A DNA stretch of 64,000 nt from Mycolicibacter arupensis (GTDB taxonomy: Bacteria; Actinomycetota; Actinomycetes; Mycobacteriales; Mycobacteriaceae): assembly GCF_002086515.1 (NCBI RefSeq), contig NZ_MVHH01000008.1, positions 1-64,000 on the forward strand, given 5' to 3'. A model generated the notes under the pieces. It ran no database searches and had not been told where the DNA came from. It saw only the letters and a program-made list of their open reading frames with translations. Both the position numbers and the translations under genes were made by a program. Positions 56,895 to 64,000 of this stretch are shown here, piece after piece (the first letter of the stretch is position 1; every line of letters begins with the position of its first letter).

Positions 56895-58334
56895 TTAGGC
56901 GCTGTTACCGGCGAGCTTCTCCCGCAGTGCGGCGAGCTGCTCGTCGCTGGCCAGCGAACCACCGGCCGGAGCCTCGTCGCGGTGCGAACCGTTGGCACCC
57001 GAGCGCGGCTCGGCCTGCTCGGCAGCGGCGAACTTCTCCATCTGCGTGGTGTGCATCTTGTGCCGGCGCTCGGCCTCGGCGTAGCGGGCCTCCCACTCGG
57101 TGCGCTGCTTGTCGAAACCTTCGATCCACTCGTTGGTGTCGGCGTCGAAGCCCTCGGGGAAGATGTAGTTGCCCTGCTCGTCGTAGCTGTCGGCCATGCC
57201 GTACTTCGAGGGGTCGAACTCCTCGGTGTAGTCCTCGTTGGCCTGCTTGAGGCTCAGCGAGATCCGGCGGCGGTCCAGGTCGATGTCGATGACCTTGACC
57301 ATGGCGTCGTCGCCGACGGCGACCACCTGGTCGGGAACCTCGACGTGGTGCTCAGCCAGCTCGGAGATGTGCACCAGGCCCTCGATGCCCTCCTCGACGC
57401 GGACGAACGCACCGAACGGCACCAGCTTGGTGACCTTGCCCGGGACGATCTGACCGATCGCGTGGGTACGGGCGAAGTGCCGCCACGGGTCTTCCTGAGT
57501 GGCCTTGAGCGACAGCGAAACCCGCTCGCGGTCCATGTCGACGTCGAGCACCTCGACGGTGACCTCGTCGCCCACCTGAACCACCTCGGACGGGTGGTCG
57601 ATGTGCTTCCAGGACAGCTCGGAGACGTGCACCAGGCCGTCCACGCCGCCCAGGTCGACGAAGGCGCCGAAGTTGACGATCGAGGACACGACACCCTTGC
57701 GGACGGCGCCCTTCTGCAGCTGGTTGAGGAACTCGCTGCGCACCTCGGACTGGGTCTGCTCCAGCCAGGCGCGACGCGACAGCACCACGTTGTTGCGGTT
57801 CTTGTCCAGCTCGATGATCTTGGCTTCGATCTCCTTGCCGATGTACGGCTGCAGGTCACGGACCCGACGCATCTCCACCAGCGAGGCCGGCAGGAAGCCG
57901 CGCAGCCCGATGTCGAGGATCAGGCCGCCCTTGACGACCTCGATGACGGTGCCCTTGACGGCCTCGTCCTTCTCCTTGAGCTCCTCGATGGTGCCCCAGG
58001 CGCGCTCGTACTGGGCGCGCTTCTTGGACAGGATCAGCCGACCCTCTTTGTCCTCTTTGGTCAGGACCAGAGCTTCGACCTCATCGCCGACGGACACCAC
58101 CTCGTGGGGGTCAACGTCGTGCTTGATGGACAGTTCGCGGGAGGGGATGACCCCTTCGGTCTTGTAACCGATGTCGAGCAGGACCTCGTCCCGGTCAACC
58201 TTGACGATGGTCCCTTCTACGATGTCGCCATCGTTGAAGTACTTGATCGTCTTGTCGATAGCGGCGAGAAAGTCCTCGGCCGAGCCAATGTCGTTGATGG
58301 CTACTTGCGGCGAGGTGATGGTGGGACTTGGCAT
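56895..58334 (-). CDS. rpsA: 30S ribosomal protein S1
   Basis: 479 residues with four S1 RNA-binding domains (starting about 35, 120, 205 and 290; VEGTIVKVDRDEVLLDIGYKTEG; VHVSELSWKHIDHPSEVV; VHISELAEHHVEVPDQVV). The C-terminal 110 residues are charged and end SDEQLAALREKLAGNSA. ATG 58334 (MPSPTITSPQ) is the family start; the upstream frame to 58409 is leader. Confidence 0.97.
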   Translation of the reverse strand: MPSPTITSPQVAINDIGSAEDFLAAIDKTIKYFNDGDIVEGTIVKVDRDEVLLDIGYKTEGVIPSRELSIKHDVDPHEVVSVGDEVEALVLTKEDKEGRLILSKKRAQYERAWGTIEELKEKDEAVKGTVIEVVKGGLILDIGLRGFLPASLVEMRRVRDLQPYIGKEIEAKIIELDKNRNNVVLSRRAWLEQTQSEVRSEFLNQLQKGAVRKGVVSSIVNFGAFVDLGGVDGLVHVSELSWKHIDHPSEVVQVGDEVTVEVLDVDMDRERVSLSLKATQEDPWRHFARTHAIGQIVPGKVTKLVPFGAFVRVEEGIEGLVHISELAEHHVEVPDQVVAVGDDAMVKVIDIDLDRRRISLSLKQANEDYTEEFDPSKYGMADSYDEQGNYIFPEGFDADTNEWIEGFDKQRTEWEARYAEAERRHKMHTTQMEKFAAAEQAEPRSGANGSHRDEAPAGGSLASDEQLAALREKLAGNSA

Positions 58335-58460
58335 GTGTTGGGTTGCTCCGGACATTGTGGCGTAGTAGGGACGGGTGATGTCACGCATGCTGAACACGCG
58401 GTAGCACACGATCTTGGTCTGGGACTAGTCGCGGACTACCAGTCGAGGCTACTCGACGCG

Positions 58461-58490
58461 TTGCACGCTGGACAAACCGGTGGCTACGCT
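58461..58490 (+). promoter_or_regulatory. Promoter of the PrsW-like gene
   Basis: -35 TTGCAC (58461-58466), 18 bp, -10 TACGCT (58485-58490), 8 nt to ATG 58499; leaderless layout. Confidence 0.5.
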
Positions 58491-58498
58491 CGCTCGCT

Positions 58499-59635
58499 AT
58501 GCCTCAGATGCGGAACCGGCGGAAAGTCGGAGCGCCGCTCATCGTGATCGTCCTACTCGCCATTCTCACGGCCTTCCTCTTGCTGTTGTTCACCGCCGCA
58601 AACCCGGGCGGAACACTGACCGCGCTGGTACTGGCGAGCATGTCGATGCTGGTGGTGCTGCTGTGTTACCGGTGGCTGGACCGCTGGGAACCCGAACCGC
58701 GCCGCCTGCTGCAACTGGCGTTCCTGTGGGGCGCATCGGTGGCCGTGGTGCTGGCCGTGGGCCTGGAAACCTTCGGCTCGTCGGTGGCCAACATTCGCCC
58801 GCTGGTGTCGAAGACCTTCGACATGGCGGCCATCCAGGCACCGTTCATCGAGGAGGCCGCCAAGGGCCTCTTCCTGCTGATCATGCTGACCGGACGGCGG
58901 CGCCTCGCGCTGAACTCGATGACCGACTGCATGGTCTATGCGGGCATCGTTGCGGTGGGTTTCGCCTGGATGGAGGACATCGTCTACATCGCGCCGGCCG
59001 ATTCACCGGCGAAGATGGCCGCGGTGGCCATCGCCCGGCTGATCTTCGGCCCGTTCGCCCACCCGCTGTTCACCACAATGACCGGGATCGGGGTGTATTT
59101 CGCCCTACGCCGCCACGGATTCTGGTCCAAAGCCTTCGCGATTCTGCTCGGCTACCTGGGAGCGGTGGCGCTGCACGCCTCCTGGAACGCCTCCCTGGCG
59201 ATGGGCGGCGGCCAGCTGTTCCTGGTGACGTACCTGTTCTGGCTGGTGCCGGTGTTCCTTCTGATGGTGTTGCTGGCGATTTTGAGCCGTCGACACGAAC
59301 AGCAGCTGGTGGCGACCAAACTGCCCGCGATGGTGGCAGGTGGCCTGATCAGCGCGAACGAGGCGACCTGGCTCGGATCGATCCGGACCCGCAAGCACGC
59401 GATCCGCGAGGCCACCCGCATCGGTGGCCGTCCCGCGGGCCGGGCCGTGAAGAGGTTCGCCGTCCAGGTGGTGCGGCTGGCGTTCATCCGGGACCGCATC
59501 GATCGCGGCTTCGGCGACCCCGAGGTGTTCGCCGAGCAGCACGAAGACGCCTACGGGGTGGTGGCCGCCAGGGCGGCGGCGCCGGTGCTCTACACCATGG
59601 CGGGCTACTACGCGCCGCCGCTGGTTCGGAGGTAG
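58499..59635 (+). CDS. PrsW-family intramembrane metalloprotease-like protein
   Basis: 378 residues, eight or more membrane segments. PrsW/CAAX-type motifs are visible: FIEEAAKG (EExxK), GFAWMEDIVY (FxxxE), FAHPLF and LHASWN (His-containing segments). PrsW enzymes cut anti-sigma factors or other membrane proteins; no sigma/anti-sigma gene is adjacent. The C-terminal 110 residues are soluble and basic. It opens an accessory stretch between rpsA and polA that is absent, as I recall, in H37Rv. Confidence 0.85.
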   Translation: MPQMRNRRKVGAPLIVIVLLAILTAFLLLLFTAANPGGTLTALVLASMSMLVVLLCYRWLDRWEPEPRRLLQLAFLWGASVAVVLAVGLETFGSSVANIRPLVSKTFDMAAIQAPFIEEAAKGLFLLIMLTGRRRLALNSMTDCMVYAGIVAVGFAWMEDIVYIAPADSPAKMAAVAIARLIFGPFAHPLFTTMTGIGVYFALRRHGFWSKAFAILLGYLGAVALHASWNASLAMGGGQLFLVTYLFWLVPVFLLMVLLAILSRRHEQQLVATKLPAMVAGGLISANEATWLGSIRTRKHAIREATRIGGRPAGRAVKRFAVQVVRLAFIRDRIDRGFGDPEVFAEQHEDAYGVVAARAAAPVLYTMAGYYAPPLVRR

Positions 59636-59638
59636 GTA

Positions 59639-60781
59639 CTACAGGTGCGCTGACAGCACGACGATGGCGGCGTGCCGGCGTACCGCATGCCGCCGCGAGC
59701 TCAATGCCGTCATCGCAGCGGCGAGATCTGCGGCATCGATGTCGAACAGGACCCGCGACGACCACCGCTCGATGAGGGCGTCGTCGTAGTCGGGCTGACA
59801 GTTCAGGAACGATTCCAGCGGACCATAATCAAGGCGCCCGTTCTTCCGGGCACCGGCATAGGGGCGCGTGATCGCGTCCAGCGCCAATTCCACGGGGAAT
59901 GCGGCAAGGTGCTCAGCGATATCGTCCAAACAACCGATCCATGCCAGTGTCGCGGCAGCTTCGGCCCGCAACGCGACGGAGGCCAACGGGTCGGTCAGGA
60001 CGGCCTTCAGCGAGTGCAGCACGGGCGATGTCGCCACGCCGATTTCGGCCACAATCCGCAGTATCTCCAGCGCGCGCGCGTCGCCCGGCCACGTCCGGCT
60101 TGCGATGGCCCGCTGGAGACATTCGGACAGCGCGTCCGCAGCGGCTGCACCGATTTCGACCAAGAGATCGCCGGCCAGGCCGAAGGACGCATCATCGAGC
60201 GATGCGCTCACGATCGTGTCGAGCAGAACCGCGATTCGGTCTTCTACGGCAAGCGCGCGAAGCCGCGCCAGCTCGCGTCGGCGGTTGAACAAGGCGGGAA
60301 AACACCGTTGCATCCGCTCGGCGGCCAACGATTGCTCCAACAGCCCCGAGTCGCCATTCAAAGCCACGACAACGAAATCTTCACTGAGAAAGTGGAGCCG
60401 GCGAGCCACCACATGATCTGTTGCGCGCACGCAGGCCGTGGCGATGGTGTCGAGAAAGCGCTTCCCCACCGAGTCGAATCCCTGCCCCGGGGAACCGGCC
60501 AGAGCGGTCAGCCTGCCCGCCCACTCGTCGCCTTCCGGCGTGGCATCGAAATGCCACCGCCACCGGTTCGGCTGCCAGCGATCGACCTCCGATGCCGACA
60601 ACGGGTCGGCAGACACCGCGATCGAGGGCCACAGGATCAGCATGCGCTCGGCATAGATGTCGGTGACCGCCGCCGCGTAGATGGGATCCGAATCCTCCTG
60701 GGCACCAGCGGCTTCCACCGCCTGGATCACCTGCCTGACCAGGAAATCCTCCACTGCCGCCCAATCGAAGGCGCCTGTCAT
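59639..60781 (-). CDS. DUF4303-like protein with HEAT-like C-terminus
   Basis: 380 residues, soluble. The N-terminal half (FDWAAVEDFLVRQVIQAV...PIYAAAVTDIYAERMLILWPSIAV) resembles DUF4303; the C-terminal half (about 200-380) is a series of amphipathic helix pairs such as ALRAEAAATLAWIG and RRHAVRRHAAIVVLS, like HEAT repeats. No catalytic motif recognised; a protein-interaction role is possible. ATG 60781 preferred to the upstream frame start at 60871. Ends 3 bp from the PrsW-like stop. Confidence 0.65.
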   Translation of the reverse strand: MTGAFDWAAVEDFLVRQVIQAVEAAGAQEDSDPIYAAAVTDIYAERMLILWPSIAVSADPLSASEVDRWQPNRWRWHFDATPEGDEWAGRLTALAGSPGQGFDSVGKRFLDTIATACVRATDHVVARRLHFLSEDFVVVALNGDSGLLEQSLAAERMQRCFPALFNRRRELARLRALAVEDRIAVLLDTIVSASLDDASFGLAGDLLVEIGAAAADALSECLQRAIASRTWPGDARALEILRIVAEIGVATSPVLHSLKAVLTDPLASVALRAEAAATLAWIGCLDDIAEHLAAFPVELALDAITRPYAGARKNGRLDYGPLESFLNCQPDYDDALIERWSSRVLFDIDAADLAAAMTALSSRRHAVRRHAAIVVLSAHL

Positions 60782-60830
60782 GGCCGGGCAGCACCACCGA
60801 CGTTGTCTCGGGTTCGCCGCTTTCTCAACG

Positions 60831-62033
60831 TCACCCGAGAGCCACACCCAGACGTCCCGCCAACACCTCAATCATGTGCTGCACGCCGATCTCGTTACGG
60901 CCGATGATCATGTGATCGTGCTGGCCACGCCGAACTCCCTCCCCGCACTGGGGCAGCATGGCGAAGTCTTCGTCGCGTACGGCCGCATGCACCTGAGCGA
61001 AGATTCCGTCGTAAAGCTCGGACTGTTCGGGGGTGGTCGCCGGGAAACGTGCCATCCAACTGTGTCGCAACTGGCATTCGGTAGCCGATTTGCCGGGCAA
61101 CATCTCGAGGACTTCGACACCGACCGGGCTGTTGGCGAGTATGAGGTTGGGAAAGACCCAGTAGATCACCCCCATGTACTGAGTGGGGTCCCAATCGTCG
61201 CTCGGCTCCTTGCCCTCCAGATCGGCGATCCAATTGAACGGAAAGCCAATGCGGTGGTGGTCGCCAAACCCGTCATAGACGTGGGTATTGGCAACGGTGT
61301 TCTGCCCGATGACGCTGTTGCCGTGAACAAACGGAAAGTGGTAGCCCTCGGCGAACGCTTCCAACGCCCCTTTCCAGCTGACCGGCGACTCCAAAAAACG
61401 CTCGTCGTGATACTGGTAATTCTGATAGTTCCACTGGGCCAACTCTGCGTCCAAGGGCCCCAGGTGAGCGTCGAGATCTAGTTCTGCATCGGCGGTCATC
61501 ACCGCCCAGATGAATCCGTGCCGCTCTTCGCTGGGCAATTCCACGAGGCTGTACTGGTCACGCTCAAGGTCGTCGAAACCGACCTTGCCCGGCAACCCAC
61601 GAAGTTTCCCGGTGTTGTCGTAGACCCAGGCGTGGTACGGGCAGGTGAACCGACGCGCATTGCCCGCCCCGCATGCCGGCATTGCGCCGCGGTGGCGGCA
61701 GTAGTTCAGCAGCACATGCGCTTTGCCGTCGCGGTCACGCGTGATCAACAGCGAGTCACCCAGGAACGACCGCACCACATAGTCGTTGGGATTCGGAATC
61801 TGGGCCGAGGCCAGCACGGGCAGCGGCGTGCGCCGCAACAGCATCGAATGTTCGAGCTCGGTGAGTTTGTCATCCCCGTAGTAATTCAGCGGAACCTTCA
61901 ATGTGGTCGGCGCCATGTCCGTTGTCTTGCCCAGCACCAGTTGCAGGGCACGTTCGGTGAGTTTGGGACCCAGCGGAGTGATCTCTGGGACATCGGCATC
62001 AGTGCCGACCGAACGCGGCGCAACGTTAGTCAT
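60831..62033 (-). CDS. Rieske-type ring-hydroxylating oxygenase alpha subunit
   Basis: 400 residues. N-terminal Rieske [2Fe-2S] site C-R-H-R-G ... C-P-Y-H (about 110-135) and C-terminal catalytic domain with mononuclear-iron motif AEGYHFPFVHG and a late Asp in RDEDFAMLPQ. The residue bridging the two metal sites, usually Asp (DxYH), is Glu here (EGYH), as reported for carnitine monooxygenase CntA. The substrate is unknown. Good Shine-Dalgarno (GAGGTAGG) before ATG 62033. Divergent from a TetR gene. Confidence 0.88.
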   Translation of the reverse strand: MTNVAPRSVGTDADVPEITPLGPKLTERALQLVLGKTTDMAPTTLKVPLNYYGDDKLTELEHSMLLRRTPLPVLASAQIPNPNDYVVRSFLGDSLLITRDRDGKAHVLLNYCRHRGAMPACGAGNARRFTCPYHAWVYDNTGKLRGLPGKVGFDDLERDQYSLVELPSEERHGFIWAVMTADAELDLDAHLGPLDAELAQWNYQNYQYHDERFLESPVSWKGALEAFAEGYHFPFVHGNSVIGQNTVANTHVYDGFGDHHRIGFPFNWIADLEGKEPSDDWDPTQYMGVIYWVFPNLILANSPVGVEVLEMLPGKSATECQLRHSWMARFPATTPEQSELYDGIFAQVHAAVRDEDFAMLPQCGEGVRRGQHDHMIIGRNEIGVQHMIEVLAGRLGVALG

Positions 62034-62071
62034 GGGCCTACCTCGCTTCTTGTGTGTCGCACGTCACGACG

Positions 62072-62099
62072 ACAATACACTTTTTCTATCGAGTGTCCA
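62072..62099 (-). promoter_or_regulatory. Promoter of the Rieske gene with embedded inverted repeat
   Basis: Minus strand -35 TGGACA (62099-62094), 16 bp, -10 TATTGT (62077-62072). The inverted repeat ACACT (62077-62081) / AGTGT (62092-62096) overlaps both elements, a likely TetR operator. Confidence 0.55.
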
Positions 62100-62104
62100 C
62101 CCAG

Positions 62105-62120
62105 GCGGCGACGTCGCCGC
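62105..62120. promoter_or_regulatory. Perfect 16-bp palindrome in divergent region
   Basis: GCGGCGACGTCGCCGC is its own reverse complement. It lies in the Rieske/TetR gap, 82 bp before the TetR start. Could be a second operator or a GC-rich hairpin. Confidence 0.5.
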
Positions 62121-62201
62121 TCGAGACCGTCCAGCCTCACCACGAGCGCCGTCGCCGACGTACGGTAGGCAGCGACCGGAACGCAAACCCAAAAGAGGAC
62201 C

Positions 62202-62831
62202 GTGCGGACACATGGGTGGTCTGGCTCCACGCCAGCAAACGACACTGAGGCCATCGACCGGATTGTGAAAGCAGCCGCCGACCTCATCGACGGCGGCATG
62301 ACCGAGGTCAACATCCTGCAAGTGGCCAAACGTCTGGGCGTCACTCGCGCCACGGTCTACCGGTATTTTTCGGACACCCCGACCCTGGTCAAGGCCACCC
62401 TGCAAAGAGCCGCCGAGGAATTCATGGCGGGGCTCGGACAGGCATTGTCGGGCATCACCAATCCCGCGGACGCGGTGGTCGAGGGCATTGCACTGACCTT
62501 GGAACGACTACGGGAGCATCGCAGATTTCAGCTGCTGTTCTCCGCCCCGGAACGGGGCCAATACCTGCCAGCGGTTACCTCTCCGGAAGCATTGAGCGCT
62601 GGGCGTGGCATCGTCGACCAGTTCGATGTCGACTGGAGGGCATCGGGCTGGTCGGCCACCGACATGGACGAGCTCGTCGAGCTCATGCTGAGGATGGTCC
62701 AGTCACAGCTGACCGACCCGGGGCACCCCGTTCGATCCCCCAGCGAGCTACGGGACTTCCTGCACCGCTGGATCGCCCCCGCCGTGATCGCCTTGCACCC
62801 CGCCGACTCAGTGACGCTACCCAGCAACTGA
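62202..62831 (+). CDS. TetR-family transcriptional regulator
   Basis: 209 residues. Helix-turn-helix in AIDRIVKAAADLIDGGMTEV...AKRLGVTRATVYRYFSDTPTLVKATL (about 17-65). GTG 62202 has AGAGGA 3 nt upstream. Divergent position suggests control of the Rieske oxygenase gene. The stop lies 7 bp from polA's convergent stop. Confidence 0.88.
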   Translation: MRTHGWSGSTPANDTEAIDRIVKAAADLIDGGMTEVNILQVAKRLGVTRATVYRYFSDTPTLVKATLQRAAEEFMAGLGQALSGITNPADAVVEGIALTLERLREHRRFQLLFSAPERGQYLPAVTSPEALSAGRGIVDQFDVDWRASGWSATDMDELVELMLRMVQSQLTDPGHPVRSPSELRDFLHRWIAPAVIALHPADSVTLPSN

Positions 62832-62838
62832 CTGCCCG

Positions 62839-64000
62839 CTAGTGTGCCGCGGCATCCCAGCTGCGCCCATAACCCACCGCAACCTCCAGCGGGACGCTGA
62901 GCGGATAAGCACTGCCCATCTTGTCGCGCACCAGCGCCTCCAGCGCCTCGCGTTCGCCGTCGGCCACCTCGAACAGCAGCTCGTCGTGCACCTGCAGCAA
63001 CATCCTCGACCGCAGCTCGGAGGCCTTGAGCGCGGTGTCGACGTTGATCATCGCCACCTTGATGATGTCGGCCGCGCTGCCCTGGATCGGGGCGTTGAGC
63101 GCGGCCCGCTCGGCGGATTCGCGGACCTGGCGGTTGCTGCTGTCCAGCTCCGGCAGGTAGCGCCGCCGGCCCAGCACCGTCGAGGTGTAGCCGTCCTTGC
63201 GGGCCTGCTCCACCACCTCGTGCAGGTAGTCGCGCACCCGGCCGAACCGGTCGAAGTAGGCGTCCATCTGCTCTTTGGCCTCTTCGGTCGAGATCTTGAG
63301 CTGGGAGGCCAGCCCGTAGGCGCTCAGTCCGTAGGCCAGGCCGTAGGACATCGCCTTGACGCGGCGACGCATGTCCGGGGTCACCTCGTCGATGGGCACC
63401 GAGAACGCCCGCGACCCGACGAACGAGTGCAGGTCTTCGCCGGTGTTGAACGCCTCGATGAGGCCGGCGTCGGCCGACAGGTGCGCCATGATGCGCATCT
63501 CGATCTGGCTGTAGTCCACCGTCATCAGCTCGACGTAGTCCTGTCCGCCTCCAGAGCCCACCACGAAGGCGTCGCGGATCTGCCGGCCGGCGTCGGTGCG
63601 GATCGGGATGTTCTGCAGGTTGGGCTCGGTGGAGGACAGCCGGCCGGTGGCCGCGATGGTCTGGTTCAGCGTGGTGTGGATGCGGCCGTCGGAGGCCACA
63701 GATTTCAGCAAGCCGTCGACGGTCACCTTGAGCCGGGTGACGTCGCGGTGGGTCAGCAGGTGCTCCAGGAACGGATGCCCGGTCTTGTCGAACAGCGTCT
63801 GCAGGGCGTCGGCATCGGTGGTGTAGCCGGTCTTGGTCTTCTTCGTCTTAGGCATGCCCAGCTCGTCGAAGAGCACTACCTGCAGCTGCTTGGGCGATCC
63901 GAGGTTGATCTGCTTGCCGATCACCGCATAGGCGGCTTCGGCCGCATCCCGGATCTGGTCGCCGAACCGGCTCTGCAGCTGATTCAAGTGGGCCAGGTCG
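62839..64000 (-). CDS. polA: DNA polymerase I, C-terminal part (truncated by window edge)
   Basis: About 387 C-terminal residues of the polymerase domain; the 5' part lies beyond the right edge, as the frame stays open to 64000. Motif A DYSQIEMRIMAHLS, motif B RRRVKAMSYGLAYG and motif C VHDELLFEV are intact. Motif B has Tyr where E. coli Pol I has Phe762, the known mycobacterial state that reduces discrimination against dideoxynucleotides. An apparent start at 63987 is an internal TTG leucine codon. Confidence 0.97.
   Translation of the reverse strand, partial: DLAHLNQLQSRFGDQIRDAAEAAYAVIGKQINLGSPKQLQVVLFDELGMPKTKKTKTGYTTDADALQTLFDKTGHPFLEHLLTHRDVTRLKVTVDGLLKSVASDGRIHTTLNQTIAATGRLSSTEPNLQNIPIRTDAGRQIRDAFVVGSGGGQDYVELMTVDYSQIEMRIMAHLSADAGLIEAFNTGEDLHSFVGSRAFSVPIDEVTPDMRRRVKAMSYGLAYGLSAYGLASQLKISTEEAKEQMDAYFDRFGRVRDYLHEVVEQARKDGYTSTVLGRRRYLPELDSSNRQVRESAERAALNAPIQGSAADIIKVAMINVDTALKASELRSRMLLQVHDELLFEVADGEREALEALVRDKMGSAYPLSVPLEVAVGYGRSWDAAAH

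Overview
The window is a contiguous piece of a high-GC mycobacterial chromosome (Mycobacterium sensu lato). Most of it follows the gene order recalled from M. tuberculosis H37Rv, in reverse orientation: tyrS-mpg-ABC/TetR-Rv1684-Rv1683 ... argHGRFDBJC ... pheTS ... class III cyclase-mpaB-like-tsnR-rplT-rpmI-infC/lysX ... uvrA-Rv1637c-like-TB15.3-capA-like ... MFS-uvrB-DUF402-coaE-rpsA ... polA. At the left edge, reading leftwards just after tyrS, lie a promoter and leader of the mycobacterial 16S rRNA type (boxA, HMPR-like). This is the rrnB position of rapid growers, so the organism probably has a second rRNA operon there and is not an M. tuberculosis-complex strain. There are no insertion sequences, CRISPR arrays or tRNA genes that I can see.

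Region by region. 1-7.6 kb: rRNA leader, tyrS and mpg (minus), a three-gene ABC exporter/TetR operon (plus) with tandem operator palindromes over a leaderless promoter, then a Trm112-like protein and the large Rv1683-type hydrolase/adenylation-like fusion (minus). 7.7-13.4 kb: an accessory stretch with an ABC-F protein, an M15 peptidase and an iron cassette: IdeR-type iron box, siderophore-interacting flavoprotein, second iron-box cluster, leader ORF, PPE37-like protein and canonical heme oxygenase. 13.4-21.8 kb: the complete arginine operon argCJBDFRGH with two overlapping ARG boxes at the argC start. 21.8-27.8 kb: a disulfide-oxidoreductase-like flavoprotein flanked by an inverted dispersed repeat, pheST, and a RelJ-RelK toxin-antitoxin pair.

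27.8-40.1 kb: a 1375-residue glycine-rich PGRS-type protein that has a secretion signal instead of a PE domain, an adenylate cyclase, an MpaB-like oxygenase, tsnR, and the infC-rpmI-rplT operon (infC starts at ATC behind a strong Shine-Dalgarno and an intrinsic terminator in the leader), divergent from lysX. 40.1-42.7 kb: a 79-residue protein, an AlkZ-superfamily winged-helix protein, VapBC and a small exported protein. 42.7-58.4 kb: excision repair (uvrA, uvrB), metallo-hydrolase, universal stress protein, mannosyltransferase, an inserted arsenic cassette (arsR, cadI/arsI-like, acr3-arsC fusion), MFS exporter, DUF402 protein, exported protein, coaE-GrpB fusion and rpsA. 58.5-64 kb: a second accessory stretch (PrsW-type protease, DUF4303/HEAT-like protein, Rieske oxygenase, TetR), then the 3' part of polA.

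Two themes recur. Many promoters place a TAnnnT -10 element 6-8 nt before the start codon, the signature of leaderless mRNAs. Both uvrA and uvrB, and possibly the AlkZ-like operon, have the RecA-independent (PafBC-type) DNA-damage promoter layout TTGTCRGTG-N8-TAnnnT. The most notable accessory system is the iron-box-controlled SIP/PPE37-like/heme-oxygenase cassette, which looks like a compact heme- and siderophore-iron acquisition unit. All family assignments come from reading sequences and motifs by eye; no database search was run.
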